Positions 24,177-31,639 of a DNA stretch of 40,676 nucleotides are shown here, piece after piece. Position 1 is the first letter of the stretch; the number at the start of each line of letters is the position of its first letter. The notes beneath the pieces were generated by a model. That model made no database searches and had not been told where the DNA came from. It worked only from the letters and a program-made list of their open reading frames with translations. The translations under genes were made by a program, and so were the position numbers. The stretch spans positions 1 through 40,676 of the forward strand of contig JAHDDK010000007.1 in the NCBI GenBank assembly GCA_020629375.1, given 5' to 3'. The stretch comes from Acidimicrobiales bacterium (GTDB lineage: Bacteria > Actinomycetota > Acidimicrobiia > Acidimicrobiales > SHLQ01).

Positions 24177-24190
24177 TGATTCTCACTCAT
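24164..24190 (-). repeat. 13-bp tandem duplication over the cpaB start codon
   Basis: GATTCTCACTCAT occurs at 24164-24176 and again at 24178-24190, one base apart. On the reverse strand each copy carries ATGAGTGAGAATC. The downstream copy is the cpaB start. The upstream copy encodes MSENQ and then stops, with its TGA overlapping the cpaB ATG. Confidence 0.9.
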
Positions 24191-24246
24191 CGTTGCGCAC
24201 GCTCACCGACGAGTCACCGAGGGTTGACGGATGCACCGTCGAACCA

Positions 24247-24272
24247 TCAAAGGCCTTCAAAGAGTTCGAAAC
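24247..24272 (+). promoter_or_regulatory. Phased direct repeats upstream of the HTH gene
   Basis: TCAAAG at 24247-24252, TCAAAG at 24257-24262 and TCGAAAC at 24266-24272 are spaced 10 and 9 bp, about one helical turn, just upstream of the -10 box. MerR-fold BldC binds direct repeats as head-to-tail multimers, so this is a candidate operator for the adjacent HTH protein. Confidence 0.4.
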
Positions 24273-24277
24273 AGTGC

Positions 24278-24283
24278 TAGTGT
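24278..24283 (+). promoter_or_regulatory. Putative -10 element of the HTH gene (leaderless-type)
   Basis: TAGTGT ends 7 nt before the ATG at 24291. TTCAAA at 24256-24261 is a fair -35 with a 16-nt spacer. No ribosome binding site fits. Confidence 0.6.
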
Positions 24284-24290
24284 CGGTCTC

Positions 24291-24545
24291 ATGACTCAGG
24301 CTGACGGCGACTGGCTCTCGACCAAGGAGGCGGCGGCCGCGCTCGGCCTCACGCCGCGCACGCTGTATCGCCTCATCGACGAGGGGCAGCTGCCGGCGTA
24401 TCGCTTCGGCCGCGTGATCCGGCTCAAGCAAACCGAGATCGACGACTTCGTCGGCCGCAGCAAGATCACTCCCGGAGAGCTCGACCACCTCTACCCCGAG
24501 CCGGTCCCGGCGGACGAGGTCGCCGAAGAGACCGCGGATGCCTGA
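24291..24545 (+). CDS. BldC/excisionase-type HTH DNA-binding protein
   Basis: The 84-aa protein has a winged helix-turn-helix of the MerR/excisionase class (HTH_17): LSTKEAAAALGLTPRTLYRL, IDEGQLPAYRFGRVIRLKQ and EIDDFV, followed by a short acidic tail. Chromosomal proteins of this type include BldC, a developmental regulator. Nothing here suggests a phage or integrative element, so it is more likely a regulator than an excisionase. The ATG at 24291 is fixed by the TAGTGT box. The frame upstream to 24231 would run through the promoter. It is divergent from the Tad operon with a 114-nt shared region. Confidence 0.8.
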   Translation: MTQADGDWLSTKEAAAALGLTPRTLYRLIDEGQLPAYRFGRVIRLKQTEIDDFVGRSKITPGELDHLYPEPVPADEVAEETADA

Positions 24546-24589
24546 TTCGCTGGCGTCGGGGCGCCGTTCGGCGGTGTCCCCCGATGTTG

Positions 24590-24625
24590 CGGCTCTGCCG
24601 GGTGTGACGGCTCTGCCGGGTGTCA
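24590..24625. repeat. 18-bp tandem repeat, two copies
   Basis: CGGCTCTGCCGGGTGTGA is followed directly by the same 18 bases with one change (CA for GA at the end). Each copy contains a small CGGC-TCT-GCCG hairpin. It lies in the 92-nt gap between two convergent genes, where a bidirectional terminator would be expected, though there is no T-run. Confidence 0.8.
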
Positions 24626-24637
24626 CTTCGTCTTCGG

Positions 24638-25195
24638 TCACGGTGTGCCTCCATGGAGTGCGCGGAGAGTGAGTTCGTCGATGGCGTCGATGGGGACGGT
24701 CATCGTGTCGCCGTCTCCGTCCAGGGTCAGCACGAGCTGATCCCCGCCGATCGCACGGAGCCGACCAGAGATCGTCTGTCCGCCATCGACGAGCGCCGCG
24801 ACACGAGTGTCGAGCGGCGCGAAACGTTCGATGAGCCCGCCGATGTCGTTGACTGAGCGAAGCGTGCGGTCTGTGAGCTCGATTGGCGTGGCCGTACGGA
24901 TGCCGATCACGGCGCGATCGGCCACCAGCGTGCGGTGGTCGCCGGCCTCGACGACGAGTGCACGATCGGCGAGAGCGACAAGTTGTCCCCGCAGCATCGA
25001 ACCCGCGCGGGTCTGGACCACGCACACATCCCCGCGTTCGGCGAGGGCGGTCAGCGTGCCGGTGAACGTGCTGGAGAGTTCGTCCGCGACGCGGCGGTCG
25101 CTCCGGCGTCGACGCGCATCGCGTGCAGCGATCCGCCGGGCGTCGTCCGTGAGGCCGACGAGAGCGTCGTCGAGTCCTGGTTCACGATCTGACAC
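24638..25195 (-). CDS. Hypothetical protein with LSm-like beta repeats
   Basis: I do not recognise this 185-aa cytoplasmic protein. After a basic helical N-terminus (DARRIAARDARRRRSDRRVA) it has two similar beta-rich segments. These are GDVCVVQTRAGSMLRGQLVALADRA-like (about residues 55-100) and TRVAALVDGGQTISGRLRAI-like (about 130-180). Both have a pattern of G-x-L-x-G-x-L that resembles Sm/LSm barrels, so RNA or nucleotide binding is possible but unproven. I chose the GTG at 25195 because AGGAGG lies 5 nt upstream. The GTG at 25201 is in frame but overlaps that site. Confidence 0.65.
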   Translation of the reverse strand: MSDREPGLDDALVGLTDDARRIAARDARRRRSDRRVADELSSTFTGTLTALAERGDVCVVQTRAGSMLRGQLVALADRALVVEAGDHRTLVADRAVIGIRTATPIELTDRTLRSVNDIGGLIERFAPLDTRVAALVDGGQTISGRLRAIGGDQLVLTLDGDGDTMTVPIDAIDELTLRALHGGTP

Positions 25196-25393
25196 CGCCA
25201 CCTCCTCGTCGTGGTGCTACAGGCGATGGTGTCAATTGCACATAGATCCCTTCATGGGTCCGGTGTGCCGTCGCGTGCGGTTCGTCCGACCGTTCGCGTG
25301 AGGTCATTCGTCTCAGGCGCGATTGTCGCTTCGACCGGCCAGGCGCCGCTTGGGGTTCCTTTAATGACGACCGTGTTGGGCCGATAGCCCTAG

Positions 25394-26000
25394 ATGGATC
25401 GTCGACGGATGCTCGCAACGGGGGCGACGACCGCGGTCGCCGCATGGGCGACGCCGTCGATCGTCGGCCTCGATCGCGCAGCGGCTGCGGATCCGTCGAA
25501 CGGATTCGACCTCGTGTACGAAGAGGATTTTCAGGGTGCGATCGGTGCACCCGGCGTGGCCTCGTGGTCTACGACGGCAACAGCGGTTCCGGCAGGGAGC
25601 GAACGGATCCTCGGGCGATTCACGAATCAAACGGTCACGCTCAAAGTGAACCTTCCGCCCCACGATTGCATTCGGATTTGTTTCGACCTCTACGTCAACG
25701 ACTCGTGGGACGGCACCAAGGCGACGTGGGGAGGCCCGGACCAGTTCGGGTTTCGGATCGATGGAACGACGATCTGGGACGAGCCCTACGACTCGAGCAA
25801 CGCCCCAGCGGGCGGAACGATCATTACCGGGCCAGCGCGCCTGTGGTTCACGGATCGATGGGCCGACCGAGAGATTCGCTACTGCGTCGATCAGGACCAC
25901 ACAGCCAGCGGCGTGGCTTTCGAGTTCTTCGGCTCGGGGCTCCAGAGCGTCAACGACGAGTCGTGGGGGCTCGACAAACGTCGAGGTCTATGCCGGCTGA
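25394..26000 (+). pseudogene. Tat-exported protein, interrupted by a single-base frameshift
   Basis: The gene starts MDRRRMLATGATTAVAAWATP, a twin-arginine signal peptide (RRRML with an Ala-rich hydrophobic stretch and AAAADP cleavage region). A secreted domain rich in Trp and Asp follows (ICFDLYVNDSWDGTKATWGG, DQFGFRIDG, FEFFGSGLQSVNDESWGLD), reminiscent of lectin or LamG-like beta-sandwiches. At 25976-25978 there is one A too many. Removing one restores SWGLDNVEVYAG and a stop at 25998-26000, a typical ending, giving 201 aa. As written, the frame instead runs on to 26299 through phoH. A sequencing error and a real mutation are both possible. Confidence 0.75.
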
Positions 26001-26036
26001 GTATCCTCTGGGGTCCGAATCCACCATGGGACCGCC

Positions 26037-26999
26037 GTGACCGAACCGACCGTGACGATCAACGTCGCCGCCAATCATCTGATGTCGAGACTGCTCGGTC
26101 CGCGAGACGAACACCTGCGCGTCGTCGAACGCCGTTTTCCCGACGCGTCCGTCCACGCGCGCGGCAATCAACTGTCGATTGCGGGGGCGTCTGCGGAGAT
26201 TGCGGGGCGGGTGATCGAAGAGATGGTGCTGCTACTCGAATCGGGACAACCCTTGGACGCTCGTACGATCGAGCGGACGATCGATATGGTCGAGGATGAC
26301 GAGCGCCCGTCGGAGGTGTTCAACTCGACAGTGATCCGAACGGGATCCGGTCGAGTGATTCGCCCGAAGTCGGCCGGCCAACGCCGGTACCTCGATGCGA
26401 TTGCGGCCAACGTGATCACCTTTGGCATCGGCCCAGCGGGCACCGGCAAGAGCTGGTTGGCGGTCGCGATGGGTCTGCGAGCACTCCAGGCGGGTGAAGT
26501 GGAGCGCATCATCTTGACCCGTCCGGCGGTTGAGGCGGGGGAGCGACTCGGATTCCTGCCGGGCGACCTGATGCAAAAAGTCGACCCGTACCTTCGTCCT
26601 CTCTACGATGCGTTGTACGACATGACCGATGCAGATGGCGTGCAGCGCCTGTTGGAGAAAGGGACCGTCGAGGTCGCACCGCTGGCGTTCATGCGCGGTC
26701 GCACGCTCAACTCGAGCTTCATCATCCTCGACGAGGCGCAAAACACGAGTCCCGAGCAGATGAAGATGTTCCTCACGCGCATCGGGTTCGGGTCGCGGGC
26801 TGTCGTCACCGGAGATGTCTCGCAGGTCGACGTCCAGGGCGGACGCTCGGGGCTGTCGGGACTCGAACGCATCCTCGGCGGGATCGACGGTCTGGCGTTC
26901 GTGCGCCTCGGGAGTCGAGACGTAGTCCGCCACTCGATCGTCCAGGCGATCGTCGATGCCTACGAATCCTCCGAGCCCGACCGGCCGAACGGAGATTGA
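26037..26999 (+). CDS. phoH: PhoH-like ATPase
   Basis: PhoH proteins are cytoplasmic P-loop ATPases related to superfamily 1 helicases and linked to RNA metabolism. The 320-aa product has Walker A GPAGTGKS at residues 132-139, LTRPAVEAGERLGFLPGDLM, Walker B FIILDEAQNTSPEQMKMFLT and VVTGDVSQVD. All are well conserved. The start is a GTG at 26037. TATCCT at 26002-26007 may be its -10 box. The order phoH-ybeY-CorC/HlyC-era is widely conserved and supports a shared role in RNA and ribosome maturation. It overlaps ybeY by one base. Confidence 0.95.
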   Translation: MTEPTVTINVAANHLMSRLLGPRDEHLRVVERRFPDASVHARGNQLSIAGASAEIAGRVIEEMVLLLESGQPLDARTIERTIDMVEDDERPSEVFNSTVIRTGSGRVIRPKSAGQRRYLDAIAANVITFGIGPAGTGKSWLAVAMGLRALQAGEVERIILTRPAVEAGERLGFLPGDLMQKVDPYLRPLYDALYDMTDADGVQRLLEKGTVEVAPLAFMRGRTLNSSFIILDEAQNTSPEQMKMFLTRIGFGSRAVVTGDVSQVDVQGGRSGLSGLERILGGIDGLAFVRLGSRDVVRHSIVQAIVDAYESSEPDRPNGD

Positions 27000-27427
27000 T
27001 GGCGACGGTCAACGTGGCGAACGAGAGCGACAGCGAGGTCGATCTCGATCGGTGGTGCGAACTCGCCGAGCTCGTGTTGTCCGGAGAGGGCGTCGGGCCC
27101 AGCGCGACACTCGACCTGACCTTCGTGACGGGCGATGCGATCGCCGCACTCAACGCCGAGTGGATGGACAAGGTCGGGCCAACCGACGTGTTGTCCTTCC
27201 CGATCGAAGACGACCCGCACGTCGACGATGCCCTCCTCGGCGACGTGGTCATCTGCCCCGACGTGGTGTCGACGCAAGCTCCTGCGGGGGTCGATGACGA
27301 AATGGCGCTCATGGTCGTCCACGGCGTTCTGCACATCCTTGGGATGGATCACGCCGAGCCAGCCGAGACCGCCGAGATGAAAGCAGCCGAGCAGCGTCAC
27401 CTGGCGGCCTGGAGAGCTGGCAGATGA
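26999..27427 (+). CDS. ybeY: Endoribonuclease YbeY
   Basis: YbeY is a zinc metalloprotein needed for 16S rRNA 3' maturation and ribosome quality control. The 142-aa protein has the family motif HGVLHILGMDHAEP, with zinc ligands H108, H112 and H118, and the upstream segment LNAEWMDKVGPTDVLSFP. I chose the ATG at 26999, which shares one base with the phoH stop. A TTG one codon earlier is possible. It overlaps the next gene by ATGA. Confidence 0.95.
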   Translation: MATVNVANESDSEVDLDRWCELAELVLSGEGVGPSATLDLTFVTGDAIAALNAEWMDKVGPTDVLSFPIEDDPHVDDALLGDVVICPDVVSTQAPAGVDDEMALMVVHGVLHILGMDHAEPAETAEMKAAEQRHLAAWRAGR

Positions 27428-28692
27428 GCATCGCGGTGATTGTCGTGGCGCTGCTGATGATGATCGCGGTCGGCGTCTTCAACGGCATCGAAACGGCCGT
27501 CACGAACGTCAGCCGGGCAAAGGCCGATGCGATGACCGACGACGATGTTCCTGGCGCAGATGCCTTGGTCGCCCTCCTCGGCGACCGTGAACGAGCCGTC
27601 TTGGCAACCAGACTCGTGTCGGTGCCGGCGAGCGCTGTTGGGGTCGGGCTGGTCACCGCCGACGCTGCTGTGCGGCATGGATTCGGGTGGGCCATGGTCG
27701 GTGTGGCGGTCGTCGTGTGTGTGCTCCTGATCTTTGCGACCGCCGTGCCGAAGGTGATCGCCCTCCGGCGTGTCGAACGGGTTGCTCCGAGGGCCGCCCG
27801 GCTGCTGACATCCCTGCTGTCGATCGGCCTGTTCCGATGGGTGCTTGCGATCGTTCGATGGGCGACCCGCCAGATTGCCGGACGGCACGAACGCCCGGCC
27901 GCCGAGATTCCCTCTGAGGAGGAGCTCGTTGCCTTGGCCGACGCCGCTGTCGAAGCGGCCGTGCTCGATGATTCGGAGGGCGAGATCATCCAGTCGCTCG
28001 TGCACTTCGGCGACACGCTGGTCCGCGAGGCGATGGTGCCTCGTCCGGACGTGCTCGCCGTGTCATCGGAGACGACCATCGACGAGGCGATCGACGCCCT
28101 CGTGGACCGGGGCGTCTCGCGGATGCCCGTCTACGGTGCCGACATCGACGACATCTGCGGGATGGTCCACATCAAGCATCTCTTCAGTTACTCGAGGCGT
28201 GGGCGAGGCGACCATTTCGTGACGATCGCCCAGCGGATGCCGGTGTTCGTGCCCGAGATCAAGCGGGCCGCCGAACTGTTCAAGGAGCTCAAGGGCGCCC
28301 CGCATTCGATGGTCATCGTGGTCGACGAGTACGGCGGAACTGCGGGGATCGTCACGGTCGAAGATCTGATCGAGGAGATTCTGGGCGAGATCGTCGACGA
28401 ATTCGACCTCGATGAGCCAACGGTCGAGACCGTTCGCCGCGGGGAATGGCGAGTGCACGGTCGAATGCCCGTCGACGACTTCAACGAGCAGGTCGGGGCG
28501 GACCTTCCTGACGATGGCTCGGACAGTATCGGTGGACTGATCTTTGATGCGTTGGGAGCAATTCCGTCCGTGGGCTCCCGCGTGTCGATCGGGGGATACA
28601 CCTTCAGCGTCGAGCGGGTGGAGGGGCGGCGGATCACCCATGTCGTCGTCGCCGAGCAACGACCAGCCACCAGACGGGAACGGGTCCGATGA
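27424..28692 (+). CDS. CNNM/CorC (hemolysin-family) membrane protein
   Basis: The 422-aa protein has an N-terminal CNNM (DUF21) membrane domain (about residues 1-135), a pair of CBS domains (MVPRPDVLAVSSETTIDEAI through VVDEYGGTAGIVTVEDLIEE) and a C-terminal CorC_HlyC domain (about 340-415). Members take part in Mg2+ or other cation transport, and the old hemolysin name is misleading. The CBS pair probably binds an adenine nucleotide. The protein lies in the plasma membrane. It overlaps ybeY and era by ATGA, an arrangement kept in many bacteria. Confidence 0.9.
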   Translation: MSIAVIVVALLMMIAVGVFNGIETAVTNVSRAKADAMTDDDVPGADALVALLGDRERAVLATRLVSVPASAVGVGLVTADAAVRHGFGWAMVGVAVVVCVLLIFATAVPKVIALRRVERVAPRAARLLTSLLSIGLFRWVLAIVRWATRQIAGRHERPAAEIPSEEELVALADAAVEAAVLDDSEGEIIQSLVHFGDTLVREAMVPRPDVLAVSSETTIDEAIDALVDRGVSRMPVYGADIDDICGMVHIKHLFSYSRRGRGDHFVTIAQRMPVFVPEIKRAAELFKELKGAPHSMVIVVDEYGGTAGIVTVEDLIEEILGEIVDEFDLDEPTVETVRRGEWRVHGRMPVDDFNEQVGADLPDDGSDSIGGLIFDALGAIPSVGSRVSIGGYTFSVERVEGRRITHVVVAEQRPATRRERVR

Positions 28693-29573
28693 CAACTCCG
28701 GAACAGGCCAGTGGTGCGACGGAGGGCGGCGCGGAGTATCGGTCGGGCTTCGTCACCCTTGTTGGGCGTCCCAATGTCGGCAAGTCGACGCTGCTCAACA
28801 GGATCCTCGGCGAGAAGGTGAGCATCGTCTCCGACAAGCCGCAGACGACCCGCAGCCAGGTACGGGGTGTCCTCCACCGAGAACACCTACAGATCGTGTT
28901 CGTCGACACGCCCGGCATTCACAAGCCGCGGAGCCCGTTGGGCGAGCGACTCAACCAGTCTGCGCAAAGTACCATCGGCGACGTCGACGTGGTGTGTGCG
29001 CTGATCGACGCGACAAAACCGCTCGGTCCGGGTGACACCTGGGTGCTCGACCGTTGCCCACCGGAGACGGTGCTCGTCGTCAACAAGACTGACATCGCCT
29101 CGCCCGAGCAGGTTCTCGGCCAGCTCGGCGATGCCTCCTCGTTTGGGCTCGAGGCGTACTTTCCGGTCTCGGCCAAATCCGGCGACGGCGTCGATGCACT
29201 CGTCGATCACCTCGAGTCGCGCCTGCCGATCGGTCCGCCGTACTACCCCGACGACATGGTGAGCGATGCGGCCGATGCGTTCTGGGTCGCCGAACTGGTA
29301 CGAGAGCAGTTGCTCGCCGTCCTGCGAGACGAAGTGCCGCACTCGATCGCCACCCAGGTCACCGAGATGAACTGGCCCCACGTCCGCTGCGAGATCCTCG
29401 TCGAACGAGAGAGCCAGAAGGGCATCGTGATCGGCAAGAAGGGGACGGTCCTCAAACAGGTTGGGACCGAAGCCCGCAAGCAACTCCGTGAGGGCACCTA
29501 CCTCGAGCTCGTGGTGAAGGTCGCCAAGGACTGGCAGCGCCGAACGAACGTCCTCGACCGCCTGGGGTACTGA
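28689..29573 (+). CDS. era: GTPase Era
   Basis: Era is a GTPase that binds the 3' end of 16S rRNA and assists 30S maturation. The 294-aa protein has G1 GRPNVGKST at residues 26-34, KPQTTRSQVRGV, DTPGIHKPRS, NKTD and VSAKSGDGVD. A C-terminal KH domain contains KGIVIGKKGTVLKQVGTEAR. Length is normal. It is the last gene of the overlapping phoH string. Confidence 0.97.
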   Translation: MTTPEQASGATEGGAEYRSGFVTLVGRPNVGKSTLLNRILGEKVSIVSDKPQTTRSQVRGVLHREHLQIVFVDTPGIHKPRSPLGERLNQSAQSTIGDVDVVCALIDATKPLGPGDTWVLDRCPPETVLVVNKTDIASPEQVLGQLGDASSFGLEAYFPVSAKSGDGVDALVDHLESRLPIGPPYYPDDMVSDAADAFWVAELVREQLLAVLRDEVPHSIATQVTEMNWPHVRCEILVERESQKGIVIGKKGTVLKQVGTEARKQLREGTYLELVVKVAKDWQRRTNVLDRLGY

Positions 29574-29616
29574 GCCCGCAACAAATCTGGTCAGATCTCC
29601 TTCAGTTCGGGTCGAC

Positions 29617-30717
29617 GTGGGCCGATTGGACCACGTGAGCGCGGACGCCGGAATCAGTGGTTCAGTGACCCCCCTGAGGGTGGTTTCGCCCACCCGGCAG
29701 ATCGACGAGCGAGAGTTCGTCGTCGAGATCGCTGACGCCACCCGGACCTTCGGGCCGGTGAAGGCGATCGACGGCCTCGATGTGTCGATCGAGAAGGGCC
29801 GCATCTCGGTACTCCTCGGCCCGAATGGGGCTGGCAAGACCACGGCGATTCGCATGATCACGGGTGCGTTGTCACCCGACACCGGGACGGCACGGGTCTT
29901 CGGGCTTGACCCGGCCGGAGACGACGGCCACGAGGTACGTCGCCGATGTGGTGTTGTGTCGGCCAAGCCATCGCTGTACGACCGGCTGTCTGGTTGGGAC
30001 AACTTGCGGTACGCCGCCGAGCTGTACGAGTTGGGACGCGGCGCCGGAGCGGACAACCGCATCCGAGAGGCCGCGGCCATGTTCGGTATCGAAGGCTCTC
30101 TCGACCATCAGGTTGGCGGATACTCCACCGGTATGAAGACGCGGCTGGCCTTGGCCCGCTCGGTGCTTCACGACCCCGACCTCTTGCTCCTCGACGAGCC
30201 GACATCCGGCCTCGATCCCGAGTCCGCCTTCGCCGTGCTCGAGTTGATCCGCAAGCTGACCAGAGACGGTCAGACCGTGCTCATGTGCACCCACCTCCTG
30301 CTCGAAGCCGAAGGGCTCGCCGACGAGATCGTCATCATGCAGAAGGGCACGACCCTGCTTGCCGGCACGCCGGGCGAGTTGGCTTCGCAGTACTGGCCGA
30401 CCCCGCAGGTGAAGGTCACCTCACCGTCCGCTGAGGGCTTTGACCTACTCGCAACGCTCGACGGTGTTCATGCCGTTTCGATCGACGGCGAGACGGCGAC
30501 CGCCGATCTCGACACGCTCGACCGCATCCCGGACCTGGTCGCATCGCTTGTAGCTGGAGGGGTGCCGGTGCAGGCCATCGTCCCGTTCAGCCCGACCCTC
30601 GAGGATCTGTACTTCGCCGTTCGACGCGATCGCGGCGACGACCACGGCAGCGACGACATTCGACCACCGGAAGCGCTGTCCGGCCGGCCCGCTCGAGCTC
30701 TCCCGGAGGCAGCGTGA
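29617..30717 (+). CDS. ABC-2 type exporter, ATP-binding protein
   Basis: The 366-aa protein is the nucleotide-binding subunit of an ABC exporter. It has Walker A GPNGAGKTT, the Q-loop region VVSAKPSLYDRLSGWDNL, the signature GGYSTGMKTRLALARS, Walker B LLLLDEPTSGLDP and the switch histidine in MCTHLLLEAE. A C-terminal extension of about 100 residues follows. The first 35 residues are unconserved and the start is uncertain: GTG 29617, GTG 29635 and GTG 29665 are in frame. It ends with a GTGA overlap to the permease. The substrate cannot be read from sequence. Confidence 0.88.
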   Translation: MGRLDHVSADAGISGSVTPLRVVSPTRQIDEREFVVEIADATRTFGPVKAIDGLDVSIEKGRISVLLGPNGAGKTTAIRMITGALSPDTGTARVFGLDPAGDDGHEVRRRCGVVSAKPSLYDRLSGWDNLRYAAELYELGRGAGADNRIREAAAMFGIEGSLDHQVGGYSTGMKTRLALARSVLHDPDLLLLDEPTSGLDPESAFAVLELIRKLTRDGQTVLMCTHLLLEAEGLADEIVIMQKGTTLLAGTPGELASQYWPTPQVKVTSPSAEGFDLLATLDGVHAVSIDGETATADLDTLDRIPDLVASLVAGGVPVQAIVPFSPTLEDLYFAVRRDRGDDHGSDDIRPPEALSGRPARALPEAA

Positions 30718-31541
30718 TGAACTGGTCACGCGCCCTCACGGTGGCCCGCACCGACCTCAAGCAGCTCGCGCAGGCCCGAGACTTCTGGCTGCCCATGGTC
30801 ATCCTCGGCACCCTGTTCTTCGTGGTCTTCCCCGGCATCTTGTTGGTCACCATCACCCAGATCGGCCAAGTCGACGCCATCGCCAACGTCTCGCAGACGC
30901 TCGAAGTGCTGCCGGCCAATGCCCAAGAACAGATTCGTGGGGACACGCCCCAGGGGCGGACGGGCTACGCGCTGGCCGTGTTCTTGTTCGCTCCGGTCGC
31001 CGTGGTGATCCCGTTGACGATCTCGACCGCGGTCGGCGCCGCGACGATCGTCGGCGAGCGAGAGAAGGGGACCGGTGAGTTCTTGGCGCATTCGCCTGCT
31101 GGCGTCCAGGAGATCTACATCGGCAAGCTGATCGCCTCATTGCTTCCGGGGTACGTGACCACCGCCGTCGGCTTTGGGGTGTACTCGTTGATCGTGAATC
31201 TGACCGTCGGGCCCGAGGTCGGCGGTTGGTTCTTCCCGACGGCGCAGTGGTGGGTGATGATCCTCTGGGTCTTGCCGCCATTCCTTGCGATCTGCCTGAG
31301 CCTCGTGCTTCGGCTTTCGGCTCGGGTGACATCGACCGCCGCGGCGCAGCAAGCGTCCGGGCTCATCAGCCTGCCGCTCATCATGATCGCCTATAGCCAA
31401 TCGACCGGCGCCCTGCTGGGCTCCGGTGCGATCGCCATCTGGCTCGGTGGTGTCGCCTGGGTGGTCGCCGTGTTCAGCCTGAGCCGCGGTGTGCGATCGC
31501 TCACCCGCTCGCGTCTGCTCGGCGTCGCCTCCGGCGTGTGA
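30714..31541 (+). CDS. ABC-2 type exporter, permease
   Basis: The 275-aa membrane protein has about six hydrophobic segments and the ABC-2 hallmark TIVGEREKGTGEFLAHSPA on the cytoplasmic side after the second to third helix. It pairs with the preceding ATP-binding protein, whose stop it overlaps. The GTG at 30714 or the ATG at 30717 could be the start. Related pairs export antibiotics, sodium or lipids, and none of these can be selected here. A 13-bp direct repeat spans its stop codon and recurs just downstream. Confidence 0.85.
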   Translation: MMNWSRALTVARTDLKQLAQARDFWLPMVILGTLFFVVFPGILLVTITQIGQVDAIANVSQTLEVLPANAQEQIRGDTPQGRTGYALAVFLFAPVAVVIPLTISTAVGAATIVGEREKGTGEFLAHSPAGVQEIYIGKLIASLLPGYVTTAVGFGVYSLIVNLTVGPEVGGWFFPTAQWWVMILWVLPPFLAICLSLVLRLSARVTSTAAAQQASGLISLPLIMIAYSQSTGALLGSGAIAIWLGGVAWVVAVFSLSRGVRSLTRSRLLGVASGV

Positions 31542-31562
31542 CGGGGTCCGTGTGACGGGGTC
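31536..31562 (+). repeat. 13-bp direct repeat at the permease stop codon
   Basis: GTGTGACGGGGTC occurs at 31536-31548 and again at 31550-31562. The first copy includes the permease TGA and the second runs into the left arm of the long inverted repeat. It may record how that element arrived or slipped during replication. Confidence 0.8.
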
Positions 31563-31639
31563 AAGTCTGACATAGCAAGAGGTTTAGACCCCTCGACGAC
31601 GGCTTGTCCGTCCTCTTGCTATGTCAGACTTGACCCCGT
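31555..31639. repeat. Perfect 28-bp inverted repeat element
   Basis: The arms at 31555-31582 and 31612-31639 are exact reverse complements, separated by 29 nt that themselves contain GACGG-CTTGT-CCGTC. Transcribed, this would form a long hairpin. It lies between two convergent genes and the right arm supplies the last codons and the TAG stop of the helicase gene. There is no transposase nearby. It looks like a REP-like or MITE-like element, or a bidirectional terminator. Confidence 0.9.

Noticed and set aside
24291..24545. Excisionase-like protein as evidence of a phage or integrative element
   Set aside because: No integrase, attachment site, tRNA disruption or other mobile gene lies nearby. 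The HTH_17 fold is common in chromosomal regulators such as BldC.
26026..26040. Mini-ORF ATG-GGA-CCG-CCG-TGA overlapping the phoH GTG
   Set aside because: Four codons without a duplication or ribosome binding site are expected by chance, unlike the duplicated cpaB start.
25394..26299. A 301-aa ORF overlapping phoH by 263 nt
   Set aside because: The last 107 residues are Arg-rich shadow sequence of phoH. The true end is at 26000 after removal of one A.
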